Positions 23,765-34,284 of a DNA stretch of 64,000 nt are shown one piece after another. The notes under the pieces were generated by a model. It saw nothing but the letters and a program-made list of their open reading frames with translations, was not told the DNA's origin and did not search any database. This stretch comes from Amanita rubescens (taxonomy: Eukaryota; Basidiomycota; Agaricomycetes; Agaricales; Amanitaceae): NCBI GenBank assembly GCA_015039365.1, contig WION01000006.1:434001-498000 (forward strand), read 5' to 3'. Made by a program: the position numbers and the translations under genes. The first letter of the stretch is position 1; the number at the start of each line of letters is the position of its first letter.

Positions 23765-25684
23765 CTATGCGCCTGCTTTCCAGTATGCAATGTCACCATC
23801 GACCACTAGTATAATATCAGTAAGTGTCCCTGACGAAAAAGAAGTGTGGTTACTCTCGTATGGTTTCCCTTGCTGTCTGAGCTTGCCCGCTGCCTTGACA
23901 GCTGTATCGTTCCCATGCTCTTTTAAATCACTGAAGGACATGATCTCGCCACAGACAAATTTATTCTCGAAATCGGAGCTGAAAAACATTAACTTGAATT
24001 AAACGTTGTTGTCGAACGAAACACATACTGGATAACACCAGCAGCTTGGGGGGCCTTCGTACCCTTTCTAATGGTCCAAGCACGCACTTCATCGGGACCG
24101 CAAGTAAAATAACGTATGAGCTTAGACACGCATTAGAGAGTAAAGAGCCTCAGGGCGAAAGTCTTCACGCACGTCCAGACTAGTATAACCGGCTTGTGTT
24201 ATCTTGCCTAGTGCGCTCGTTGCACACGCCTTCTCTTCTTCGGCTTTCATTTCTTCAGCCGAAAGGGAAACTAGGCGCTCCTCGAAGGCTACAGAGAAAG
24301 GGATTAGAGGGTCCCCTTGGTTATTTTGATCAATCCATGCTTTGATCTTAGGAAGCCTTCATTTCATGTATGGTTCAGCAGTGCGAAGTTGAAAGTTCCT
24401 TCAGAATCACCATTTGTTTTTCTTGCGGATGTAGTCCTTCTCACTAAGATTAACCAGATATGTGACGGGCTTGGCCGTCAGAAGTTGAAGTCCATTGACA
24501 ATATCAATCTTGGGATGATGTCAGCCTATACGCGTCACCAGCGGCACGTAATTGAGAGGCGTGCGGCTCAAAGAGTCATTACCTGAAGTGAAATAGTCAG
24601 ACTGCGAATTACTCTTTTTTTAAAGGATAAATCAGATAGAATCATTTCCTCTTGGGTTAGTGGGGCGTTACTCCCCCTCCGCGAGCTGGATTTAGGAGCA
24701 TTTGCTCCTTTCATCTCGCATGCAACTGATGAATCGAAAAGAATTTACCTAACCATAGGCGTAGGCCGTTTTAGGTCCACATAAAAACATCGAGAGACCG
24801 AGAATAAGTACAAGTCTGAGCCAATAATGTCTTGTACACACCTCTTTATTCGTCCATTCAGCCTTGCGCACGTCTTTTCCTTCCTCCGTCAAGACTTTGT
24901 AAACCTTTTCCACTGTGCCCTATTACTCCGTTCAAAATGTTAGTCATGTCACATCCTACAAACTTACAATTTCTTCCTTTTTGGCCCTGTCCGCTAGATT
25001 CGTGTTGCCCAAACTGCGTCCTGACTTCTTCAAGGTTTTCGAGGGCTTTCTGCACCCATTCTATGTCCTTTAGTCTTAACTCGGTCGAAATAATCTCCAT
25101 ATCGCGGCATGGATCAACATCTCCAACCACATGAGTTACCTCTGCATCATCGAACGCACGAACTACTTGGAAAATGCCGTCTACTGATCGTACGTGAGAT
25201 AGAAAGGCATTCCCTAGGCCCTCTCCCGTGGAAGCGCCCTAATTTAGTGTCAGGATGAAGGCAGAAATACATCCATTCTTCAGACATACAGCCGTTAGCC
25301 CAGCTATATCGATGCACGTCAAAAAAGCAGGAATTTTGGAGACGGGTTTGTAAGCGTCACAGAGCCAATCAAAGCGAGAGTCGGGAACAGGGATTCGCGC
25401 TTCCTCTGGGTCTATCGTGGCGTATGGAAAGTTCGCAGCCTTGCCGAGATCTGCGTACAGTTGTGAATGTTGAAACTAGTAAACTTGTCTCAAATATACC
25501 TGTATTCGATAATACATTGAAAAAAGACGACTTCCCGACATTTGGGAGTCCTAATCCGTTGTCAGTAGCTATCGATTATTAGGATCTTTTGAAACAAACC
25601 TACGATGCCAACTTTTAGATTGTTGCCAGGACGGCCTAGAATGACTTTCTTTTCGGAGATGGCAGGAACTTTCTTCGGGGCCAT
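23765..25684 (-). CDS. OLA1: Obg-like ATPase 1 (OLA1/YchF family P-loop NTPase)
   Basis: The first exon is [20 protein letters not shown], and splicing gives the P-loop [12 protein letters not shown]. Next come [28 protein letters not shown] and [20 protein letters not shown], then [18 protein letters not shown], the classic YchF order. A coiled-coil helical insertion ([20 protein letters not shown]) follows, then the TGS-containing C-terminal part with [20 protein letters not shown] and [20 protein letters not shown]. The final segment is [20 protein letters not shown] through [15 protein letters not shown]1 hydrolyses ATP rather than GTP and associates with ribosomes in stress and translation control. 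Several short introns are evident; the ends at 25684 (ATG) and 23765 (TAG) are secure. Confidence 0.92.
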
Positions 25685-25874
25685 TTTCAATCTTTTGTGT
25701 GCACAGTGCGGAGATGAATGAAGAGCACAGATGAAAGCGATAACAGCAGGATACTGTTGATTGTGCGCGGCAAGAGGTCGAAAAATTCGATTGATCATAG
25801 AGAGGGATAAACACGAACAAGCAACGCAGCACGCTGTACAGTGTACCCTGTCCCACTACTCTAGTCTGGAGGCA

Positions 25875-26504
25875 ATGCTCACAACGCAGCTCCTTGCCTG
25901 GTTCGCCGTATCTACTCTAGTCTGTGCTCAGACAACAACAATAACGGATCCGTAGGCTTTTCTCTTTGGCGCCTTGTCTTGCCTTAACACATTTATCTAT
26001 AGTAACTCTGGCCAAACGGTGGTTGAAGTCGTGACCACGGATTCTATCCTGGGTGTTCCTACAACTAGCACAATGTATGCAGTGTTGCGGCTAAGGAACT
26101 TTGAGGATTATTGATATATATTTAGATCAATCTTGGTGCCTGCAACTACACCCACTACCACCACGTTGACAACTACGACACCTAATAATCCGCAAGGGCC
26201 CGTCGGCCAGCCAGCTCCAACTACTGCTACGGCAGGGGCTCCTACACCCTTTACTTTTACAACCATCATCGGCGGACAAACTATTGTATCAACAGCCATT
26301 TTCACGCCCACCAATCCAGCGACGACGCCTGTCGTACCCACCATGTCCGGAACTGTATGGGCTTTGAGCTCATACTTGAATCAGTATGGACCAACGACGG
26401 CAGCAGGGTCGGCAAGCACAACAGTGAAAGTCAACTTTGCACCATTTATAAGTGCCCAGATATTCATGATATATATCTTTGTCAAGCAACTGCTGATACT
26501 TTGA
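25875..26504 (+). CDS. Secreted Thr-rich protein, possibly GPI-anchored
   Basis: The protein begins with a signal peptide, MLTTQLLAWFAVSTLVCAQT. Introns 25952-26002 and 26075-26125 join in frame to a Thr/Pro-rich chain (SILVPATTPTTTTLTTTTP, then PFTFTTIIGGQTIVSTAIFT). The C-terminus, after SASTTVKVNFAPFISAQ, is hydrophobic (FMIYIFVKQLLIL), which would suit a GPI-attachment signal or could be a non-native extension. This is the last ordinary gene before the repeat-rich zone; CpG content drops immediately after it. It resembles other small Ser/Thr-rich wall or surface proteins only in composition. It is divergent from OLA1, with 190 bp between starts. Confidence 0.7.
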
Positions 26505-27120
26505 TTTCATTATACTTGTATGGATATTGCAGGACAGTTCCTATAGCCTATTCACCTGGTCATCACATAAGAGGTACTACTTGCACCACTTATAATTGCT
26601 AAAGACTTTTTCAAAAACTTAACTAGATTTTAAATTAACCAGGATGATTAAGATTAACATAACATGCAAGCATGATGAAGTGCATTGCAGTGTTAAAATA
26701 AGATAAGGTAGAGTGAAAGTATGTATGCTACATAGAGGGAGTGAAGGACTCAGTTATAACATCTGTTATGCAGGTGGCATAGGGCAAGTAGAGTGTACTG
26801 GGTAATGGTAGTGAGGCAGTGTAGTCTGTTTTGATCATGTTGATCTCTGCATATGATGTTTCCATGCTAGAAGTGTCTGACAAAGTAGATTTAGTCCAAT
26901 GGCTAAACCAAATGATAGTTGAACATACAGGATAACTTAGGCTCTGTTTGGCAACCAAATGCATGTCATGCACTTGGAGTTTTGTGCTATTATATAATAT
27001 GATTTGTAATGCATTTCAAACTCAGCTTTGGTGCATTTGATGTGTGCTGGCAGGCTCAACATTGCTGCTTCTCAATGCCTTGTTCTTCAGATTGCTGTCA
27101 TGGAATGATTATTGCTAGGG
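26505..27120. other. Start of repeat-rich zone, no gene
   Basis: AT-rich sequence with very few CpG dinucleotides and no coding frame that I recognise. It is the transition from the gene block to nested mobile DNA. Confidence 0.4.
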
Positions 27121-27123
27121 TTT

Positions 27124-27218
27124 AAGGATGTGCATGGGTAGCCTCATGGGTATGGGTCACAGTGGGTATGGGTTCAGGTCATGGGACCTGTGACCCATGT
27201 ACCCATGGCCAACCCACC
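27124..27218. repeat. Imperfect palindrome, MITE remnant
   Basis: TGGGTATGGGTCACAG near 27149 is answered by CTGTGACCCATGTACCCA near 27188, so the segment can fold into a hairpin. It starts with TAAGGATGTGCATGGGTA and stops abruptly at the LTR fragment that follows, so it looks like one truncated hAT-like MITE. Confidence 0.4.
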
Positions 27219-27221
27219 AGC

Positions 27222-27260
27222 TGTTACAAACATGGTACAGACTCCTACATTATGACTTGA
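27222..27260 (+). repeat. 5' fragment of LTR family B
   Basis: TGTTACAAACATGGTACAGA and the following ACTCCTACATTATG match, with a few changes, the first 38 bp of the LTR at 43817. The rest of the LTR is absent. Confidence 0.55.
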
Positions 27261-27264
27261 GGGT

Positions 27265-27300
27265 ATGGGCTGCTGCATTGCATGGCAAGTCTGAGGCCAT
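27265..27300 (+). repeat. Copy 1 of a short ATGGGC...GAGGCCAT motif
   Basis: The motif ATGGGCTG - loop - GGCAAGTCTGAGGCCAT is preceded by ACTTG. Related copies are at 33749 and 46534. Outer ATGG/CCAT and inner GCYG/CGGC can pair. Confidence 0.4.
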
Positions 27301-27837
27301 TTTTGCATGATCAAGTACCAATGTTTTATAATTATTGATAAGAAATATACTAATTATCACACTTATTGCATACAGTATATAGCTGCAATTGCCTTTCTTT
27401 TTCTACTTAAATGTAAGTTAGCTAAAGTATTCAAGTGTCCTTCATAAATCATCTCAGTCTTAGCCCCATCATGGAACCAAGTTGAACCATTGCATTTGAC
27501 CACATGAGATGTGAAGTGGTACTCACTGTAATAAATGATACCATGAAGCATGTAATTACTTACTGAATTATTTACATTGATGTTAAGAATATGATTAATT
27601 TCCATTTTCTCATCAGATAATGTTAAGGCCAGAATAGGTAACTGGAAGTTCATCATGTGTTTCTTTACATGTATATAAACCCTGACAACCATATGTATCA
27701 GAATTTTATAGGAATCCTATGGGTAAGGGGAGAAGTGTAATGACCTCCATCTCAAATGTGCAAGAATGAACATGCTAAACAAGACTAAATTTGAAAAGTC
27801 TTAAAATATGTGGAAAAATCAATGTGATTAGGCTCAT

Positions 27838-28058
27838 ACAGTGGGTAAAAAAACTGCCCCAATGTTTGCCTGTTTTGGAAAGATCAGAATGGTGTGAGAC
27901 AATGACATAAGCAAAAAGTCTGAATAAATCACATGACATATTACTACATGTTGGCTACCTACCAATCCAAAAATCTTGTGATTCTGATCAAAACTCATTG
28001 CTTAATAAATCAAACAAAATAATCAATCATTGGGGCAGTTTTTTGACCCTCTATTATT
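27838..28058. repeat. Inverted-repeat end of a Tc1/mariner element
   Basis: CAGTGGGTAAAAAAACTGCC at 27839 and GGCAGTTTTTTGACCCTCTA at about 28034 are near-perfect inverted copies. This gives a 220-bp palindromic end adjoining the transposase relic whose stop is at 28066. Tc1 elements commonly start CAGTG. Confidence 0.55.
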
Positions 28059-28065
28059 TTATGAT

Positions 28066-28464
28066 CTAATACTTTGTATGACCCCCCTTTGCCTTTAAAA
28101 CTGCCTGAATCCTTCTAGGCATGCTTTCTATAAGGTTTTGGCATGTCTCTGGTGGTATTTCAGTCCACTCCCTTGCCGTCCTCTCCCATAATTCATGCAC
28201 TCCTCTGGGTGGTGTGTCATGTTGCTGGAGTTTGGCCTTGAGATGTTGCCAAAGGTGCTCAATGGGATTTAGGTCAGGGGATTGGGCAGGCCACTTCAGG
28301 GGAGTGATATTGTTGTCAGAAAACCACTCATCTGCCTTTTTGGAGCTGTGCTTTGGGTCGTTGTCCTGTTGGAAATACCGCTCATCCTCAGCCATCTCCA
28401 AACTTTCGAAGCTCTCCTCCACTCCCTCCTCCAAAATCTCACAATACTTATAAGAACTACAATG
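28066..28464 (-). pseudogene. Tc1/mariner transposase, C-terminal half
   Basis: The open frame reads CEILEEGVEESFESLEMAED, then FQQDNDPKHSSKKADEWF, LKWPAQSPDLNPIEHLWQHL and RRIQAVLKAKGGHTKY. These are the second Asp (QDND) and the Glu (PIEHLW) of the DDE catalytic triad of Tc1 transposases. The N-terminal DNA-binding half and the first Asp are missing: the similarity stops at about 28464 in unrelated AT-rich sequence. The frame itself is intact, suggesting fairly recent loss. Being 5'-truncated, it cannot encode an active enzyme. Confidence 0.85.
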
Positions 28465-28469
28465 CTATG

Positions 28470-29427
28470 TGGAAGCCAGCATTAGTATTGGCCACTTTGC
28501 CATTGTCACATTTCCACTTGACACCTAAATTGTGAGAAAACTAGTACCTCTGGCAACACTGCCAGTATGTATGTATATGTATAGCCAATACTTGTGAACA
28601 TGAGCCTCAGGTGCACTTTGAGATACATATTATTATTCCAAGGTTAAATGTAATGAGGCTGAGTCTTATGTGACCCAAGCCCTGCAAGATTTTTTAACAC
28701 AACTTCAACACCACTGCAGTGCCAGGCAAGCACCACCTGTCAAGGTGGACCATGCTGTGAGAAGTAAAGGAAACATGTGATGGCTCTGATCCTAGTCACA
28801 TAATCCTGGTCATTGTTTTTTTAAAAATAAGTTGTCCTTCAGTTGGATTTGCCACTTGGTGGCCCATAGTCTCCAAATTAGTTGTTTCTCCCATTTAACT
28901 GGGCATGTTTACTAAATTGTAGACAATTGATGAGAGGTGGAACCATGTCAGCCACCATTAAAGAGTCACTGATCTGTTTATGGTATGGACTCCCAAATTA
29001 TGCATACCTGATTGGTTGGACAGGCCCACTTATTTTTCTACTTACTCATTTTACTACATATATGTATGGTTGACTCATTCAGTATGTCATTGTTTTCTTG
29101 ATTATGGAGTTACATATGTGAGTTTACTTTGCCACATGCTTTTAGTGAGGATGTTAGTAGGCTGGCTGTCATTATGCTGCTAACAACTACTCACCACCAT
29201 GTGATCACCAGATAACCAACATAACCAACAACTCATCTCTGCTCCCAGCTCCAAGTCCTTCCCTAGTTGAAACTTGACTTCAATACATACATAGTAGACA
29301 TAAATCCTCATAACCTCAACCTTCCCACATTTGTTCATGACCTCTGACAACTCTCTGCAATGTCATAGGTGATTGATGGATTATGGAAATTGATCATGAC
29401 ACAACCACTGGATCTGAGTCATACTAA
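28470..29427. other. AT-rich repeat-derived DNA, no gene
   Basis: No recognisable coding sequence. A segment near 29306-29372 recurs in inverted orientation near 33650-33715 (shared core AACTCTCTGCAATGTCA), so this is old dispersed repeat. Confidence 0.4.
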
Positions 29428-29435
29428 GTGGCAAT

Positions 29436-30244
29436 TAGTCTTTCTAAGTTAGGTCGCATGACCGGTCACACGACCAACCATGACTGCAGTTACGGTCGCA
29501 CTTTGTTGAACAAAGTTGCGGTCATGGTCATACAAAATTGGTCTATCTCCATGACTGGTCATAACCAGTCATTTCAGGGTCCAGATGACTTTGATACATC
29601 CACCCCACCAAATGCCTGTAACCCTTAGAATATAGTGTAATAACCCATAGAATAATTGTAATAACCCTATCATTGGGACATAAAAATACTCCGCCCATCC
29701 CAATGGTGTGATGGGCAGAGTATTTTAGTATTCTTTTGAAGATTGGGACAGTGACATATTGGGATAATCCACAATAAAGGTGGAAAAATACTCTGCCAAT
29801 CACACCATTGGGATGGGCAGAGTATTTTCCCATTTTTTTGAATATTGGGATGGTGACATATCAGGATAATCTACAATAAAAATAGAAAAATACTCCGCCC
29901 ATCACACCATTGGGATGGGTGGAGTATTTTCCTATTTTTTTTTGAATATTGGGATGGTGACATATCAGGATAATCTACAATAAAAGTAGAAAATACTCTG
30001 CTGATCACAGCATCAGGATTGGTGGAAGTGACACATCATAACCAGTTGTGACTGGTCATGACCAGTCGCACATAACTGGTTGTAACCAGTCACAACCGCC
30101 AACCCCCAGCTCACGACCAAATATGACCGGTCATGTCGGTCACGGTCGCAGTCATGGCAAATTAAAGAAATTCTGCAACCAGTTCAGTCACGGTCGTGGC
30201 CATTAGGGCTGCATGACTTAACTTAACCTAACTTGGAAAGCCTA
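29436..30244. mobile_element. hAT-like MITE with exact 8-bp target duplication
   Basis: The ends are TAGTCTTTCTAAGTTAGGT and, inverted, TAGGCTTTCCAAGTTAGGT. The element is flanked by gtggcaat on both sides (29428-29435 and 30245-30252). Eight-bp duplications and TAG-starting inverted ends are typical of hAT elements. The 809-bp element encodes nothing; its arms are packed with GACCGGTCATG-type palindromes and its middle is a tandem array. Confidence 0.85.
29683..30025. repeat. Tandem array of hairpin units inside the MITE
   Basis: A unit of about 100 bp is present three times plus a degenerate fourth. Each contains an inverted repeat of the type AATACTCYGCC(C/A)ATC ... GATGGG(C/T)(A/G)GAGTATT. 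Related single hairpins occur at 46457, 47966 and 49281. Confidence 0.65.
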
Positions 30245-30326
30245 GTGGCAATCTCTACACTGCAACTGCACAGAGCCCACTTTTGGCATGCAGGCAGAGT
30301 TGACCATGTTGGCCTTGACCCATAGG

Positions 30327-30455
30327 TGTTACATTTGTTCGTTCACAGCTAGGTCAAGCCTAGCCAGTACTGTAGGTTCCTCAAGGGAGTTCCAGCACTT
30401 AAGAACATTCAAGTGTTTGAGCGGTTTATCGATTAAGTCCTCAAGGGAGCTTAAG
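30327..30455 (-). repeat. Fragment of LTR family A, inverted
   Basis: TGTTACATTTGTTCGTTCAC and the following 110 bp, including two CCTCAAGGGAG blocks, are the reverse complement of the right part of the LTR at 38638-39062. Confidence 0.65.
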
Positions 30456-30884
30456 CCACAGACTGAACTTGGACTGGACTTGGAGTCTATTGGACAGGGG
30501 GGAGTGTAAAGTGCTGGAGAAATCCTACTTCATTCAACCAATGAGAGTCTGAATGCACCAATGTTTCTGTCTTGAGCATCGTGCTATTAGGGCACAACTG
30601 AGAAAATCTATGATTTGCTGCTGACGTGTGGCCAGAGGGCTGTTGGCAGGCAGAGCAGGGAGCCTGAGACTCTGGGAAATGACTTGTGCATTGGCAGCTG
30701 CCACAAGATGTGTGAACATCAAAGTCTAGAGACAGGTGACATGCTTACCAATGAGCCCTAGCAAGTCCTGCTTTGTTCTTGGGGACTGGGACCTATCACC
30801 ACATTTGGAGGGTACTGAAGCAGTGCATCCATAGATTTAGTGGCATTTTGCAGTTGCATTGGCAGACACATCTGGCTGCAATTT

Positions 30885-31087
30885 TTTTTCATGAGTCATC
30901 ACTTAGAGGCAATACATGCCAATACACACCCTTGCTGCACCTGCACCAGGCTGCAAAAGAATTTTCATGAGTCATTGCTTAGAGGCAATACACAATACAC
31001 ACCCTTCCAGCAGCTGCCTCTGGTTGCAAAAGAATTTTCATGAGTCATTGCCTAGAGGCAATGCATGATATGTACACACCCTTCCTG
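30885..31087. repeat. Three-copy tandem repeat, about 70-79 bp unit
   Basis: Each unit starts near TTTTCATGAGTCAT, continues TAGAGGCAAT(A/G)CA and ACACACCCTT, and ends TGCAAAAGAA. Three diverged copies lie side by side. Confidence 0.55.
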
Positions 31088-31141
31088 CAAAGCATCCAAG
31101 CAATCCATAATTTGCTGGTGCTGTTGCACTTGTTGAGCGAG

Positions 31142-31215
31142 TAGTGTTTTAAAGTCTGGTTAAAAGACCAGCAAAAAACCGGTAACCGGACCGGACCAGT
31201 ATCGTGTGCTCAGAG
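31142..31215. repeat. Left-end fragment of a TAGTGTTT MITE
   Basis: TAGTGTTTTAAAGTCTGGTT followed by GACCAG/ACCGG-rich sequence matches the left ends at 35634 and 40494. No matching right end is nearby. Confidence 0.45.
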
Positions 31216-31330
31216 TCAGAGTAGAGTCCAAGTTCGGTCTGAGTTGAGGGAAAAAGAAAGTGAATCTGAGTGCAGCTCAGAGTCCACTTGGACTAGCTCA
31301 GACTCTCAACTCAATCTGAGTTCACTCTCA

Positions 31331-31470
31331 GTTGTTTATACTTGCAATAAAATACCAAAAAAAATGCTTGAAAAATGCAAAAAAATAATGTGATCCAGGC
31401 CATATAGGAATTGTAAAGCCAAACAAAGCCAAACTTGATATATTTGCAAAATATGTTTTCAGATGTGAGT
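31331..31470 (+). repeat. Dispersed repeat, shared with 38211-38370
   Basis: CTTGCAATAAAAT, then TGTGATC, AAAGCCAAACTTGA and TTTGCAAAATA occur in the same order and spacing in both places. Confidence 0.55.
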
Positions 31471-31625
31471 GTAATCTTAATATGTGATCTGGCACTGCAT
31501 ATGATACACCTGTCATTCCATACTGGTAGTTACATGGTATGGGGTTGTATGGGCTGGAATGGTGTGGGTAAAGTTACTGAAGTTGAGGGGAGGATAGATG
31601 CTGACCAGTATGTGTCCATTTGGAC

Positions 31626-33084
31626 TAGCAATGCCGAAGTTCAGTTCGAGAACCGCAGTTCAAACCTGAACCAGCTGAACTGAACTGAGGGTTCAGTTCC
31701 GTTCTGGTTCCGGTTCAGAACTTGGGCATCAGGTTCAGTTCTCGGTCCAGCATTTCAGCCAGGATTCCGAACCGATGCAGAACCGGTTCGAACTGCAAAC
31801 CAATACACTGAGTGGCAGGGACAACATAGACTATATATTATGCATGTATAAGTACATTGGGATAATTATGGCATGGCCAAAAAAGCGGTAGAAGGTTTGC
31901 ATGTAAAAATGAGCTATTGCACTTTTGTAGTGCTCCAAGTCACCACATACTATGTTTGCATCTGGGGTCCAAAACGGAAGGCTAGGTGATCCTTCCATTG
32001 TCACAAATCCAAGATGACGTGGCCCCGACATGTCGAAAGGAAAACATTTTAAAACATTAGGCTCTCGTGTTAGAGGAGACATCAATTTTTCTCTTTCTTT
32101 CAGATTTTTGATTTGACATGCCATTGCGGCTGTCGCACATTGGTCCAACATGTTCTCTGAGCCACCTATCCCAAGCCTCACTTCTGGTGCTCACGGTTTT
32201 TGCGGCTCTCATTCAAACTCGGTTCCGGATTATGATGATCCGTACAATCATATTGCTGATGATGGCACTTGCACGTTCTGTCCCCCTGTGCTGGCTTTCC
32301 AGGCTGAGCAGCAAGGTCATTCTCAGAGAGCACAATCATTTCTTCAACAAAATCCTTGACGCTGATGAGACCCACGATGTGCTGAGTGGAGAAAAGGTTA
32401 TTTTAGTGCACACTCGTCAAGCCGCGTCATATATGTGACAAGTGATGTGACCTCTATTTGGTTCTCTCTTACTCTCTCTTTGGCTTTCTCTTTACCTTCA
32501 CTTTAGCACTTGCCTACGACATCCAGCACACTCCCAAAGCCTAGGATAGGTTCTCAACATGTCCCCGCACACACCCGATGATTACAAGATGATAGCAACC
32601 ATGACAAGGACGATTTCGACACATTTTTTGGCAATTTCAATTGCACCCTACCATGCCTTTTCACACCCCTTCTCATGTTTCTACGCGTCCGGTAAGCCTC
32701 ATGATACCCAATTTCAACCTACTGACACACCACCCCCTCGTTTGCCTTTGGTGACTAATCCTCAAAGGCTGAGACTCTCAACTACACGCCGACTTGAACG
32801 CTGAGTGCCAGGGCCTCTCAGTCTCATTTCCACTCAATCTCTGGCTTCTCCATCTTCTACAGTCAGGGAGCTGTCTCCTAGGCTTTATCTCTATGATCCC
32901 TGGTGACGAAATGAAATGCCTGTTCTCGGTTCGAACTGGAAGTGAACCGGAACCGAACTGGAAGAACCGGTTCTGTCAGTTCAGTCCAGGTTCTGGTTCA
33001 GTCCTAGATACCTCGCCGCAGTTCTGGTTCTGGTTCTGGCCAAGAGGCTGAAGAACCAGACTGAACCAAACTTCGGCATCGCTA
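31626..33084. mobile_element. hAT-like non-autonomous element with exact 8-bp target duplication
   Basis: The element starts TAGCAATGCCGAAGTTCAGT and ends AAACTTCGGCATCGCTA. The flanks are atttggac on both sides (31618-31625 and 33085-33092). Its arms are rich in GAACCGG/GGTTC motifs and CpG; the interior carries a non-repetitive, coding-like stretch. It sits inside the Tc1 transposase relic and so is younger than it. Confidence 0.88.
32150..32359 (+). other. Coding-like segment inside the hAT element (possible capture)
   Basis: An open frame reads MFSEPPIPSLTSGAHGFCGS, then DYDDPYNHIADDGTCTFC and AEQQGHSQRAQSFLQQNP. It has balanced composition unlike the surrounding repeats. I recognise no family. 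It may be a captured host or transposon exon, or chance. Confidence 0.3.
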
Positions 33085-33748
33085 ATTTGGACCACCTCTG
33101 ACTACTCAGTATAGAGGAATCTGGGATTGCTGATGGGGAGCACATTTTTAAGAAAGGCCATCTATAGTATCCAGACCTTAATCCTCTGGCATCACATCAA
33201 ATTGCACTTGTGCAACCATGAGACAGAGATTGGGAGATTTGAGAGGGAGTGGCAGATGTGGGATGATATAGAGCCAGATGTGTGTCGGATATCAATGGAA
33301 AGTATGCCTACAAGGTCAAAAGCAGTCACCAAGACCAAGGGAGGCAATACAAAGCACTGGATTGAGCATTTTCTGTATTTCTGATACCAAGTCAAATAAT
33401 TGTCCCAATGAGTCACCAAATTGAATTGGCTGTAACATCATGGGAACAACATCAAATTACATAATTTTTGATTCGTCACGTAGCCAAGATGTAGACCTTC
33501 CTTACGTACACTTATACTTTGGCTCTATTTGGCCTTGATGTGATGCTATGATACACAGAAGCAAAAAGTGCCAAACATTGGGACAATTTTTTGAGTCACT
33601 GTATGTATGTTTCACAGTCAACTTCCACAACCCCACCTGTTATCAACAACCAGTGACATTGCAGAGAGTTGTTAGAGCTCATGAATAAATGTGAGAGGGT
33701 TGAAGATGTGACTCATGTGAGGGGTTTGTGAACATATTACTTGGGTAA

Positions 33749-33783
33749 TGTGGGCTGTTGCTATGCACGGCAGTCCGAGGCCC
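33749..33783 (+). repeat. Copy 2 of the ATGGGC...GAGGCC motif
   Basis: GTGGGCTG - loop - CGGCAGTCCGAGGCCC, preceded by ACTTGGG. See the copies at 27265 and 46534. Confidence 0.4.
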
Positions 33784-34284
33784 TTTTTTATTAGAGCGTT
33801 GGGGAAATCATCGAGAACGGGTCCATAATGGTAATTACTAATTGGTAACCAAATGGGACAAACATGTTTTCACATTGAAAATGACTGTCGATGAACTCTT
33901 TGAATGCCCTGAGATCTTGTAGTGTGTGATCAATAAAGGAATCTCCACTGATTATTGATAACCCCTTCTTCACATACTTCATCACTTCCCATTCCATCAT
34001 CTACAAATGCATCAATATCAGTGACTAGAAACCAAAACATCAAGATAATCAACCCACTTTCAACTCGGGCAAAACAAGGAATACAGAGTACAGCTCTACT
34101 CCTAACACTCCAGAGAGGGCAGCGGAAGAGTGTAGTGGACCACCCTCCACTCTCAGTACAACTAGTAGCAGGACTCCCAGCATGTGATGAACCGCACCTC
34201 CTGCTCCCGCTCCCGCTCCCCATATGTTGGGATAGGTGTATGCAGGTCTTCTTCCTGGCTCTACTAGTAGAACACCGTTGACGG

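Larger units (their letters stand above)
31480..33384 (+). pseudogene. Second Tc1/mariner transposase relic, split by a hAT-like MITE
   Basis: Before the insertion the plus strand reads SYMVWGCMGWNGVGKVTEVE and GRIDADQYVSI, the region between the first and second catalytic Asp. After the insertion it continues with DHL...IEESGIADGEHIF, then YPDLNPL and ESMPTRSKAVTKTKGGNTKH. The QDND block is deleted and several stops are present. The right terminal region near 33575-33605 (CATTGGGACAATTTTTTGAG then TCACTGTATG) resembles the Tc1-type end at 28028. It is clearly dead. Confidence 0.75.
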
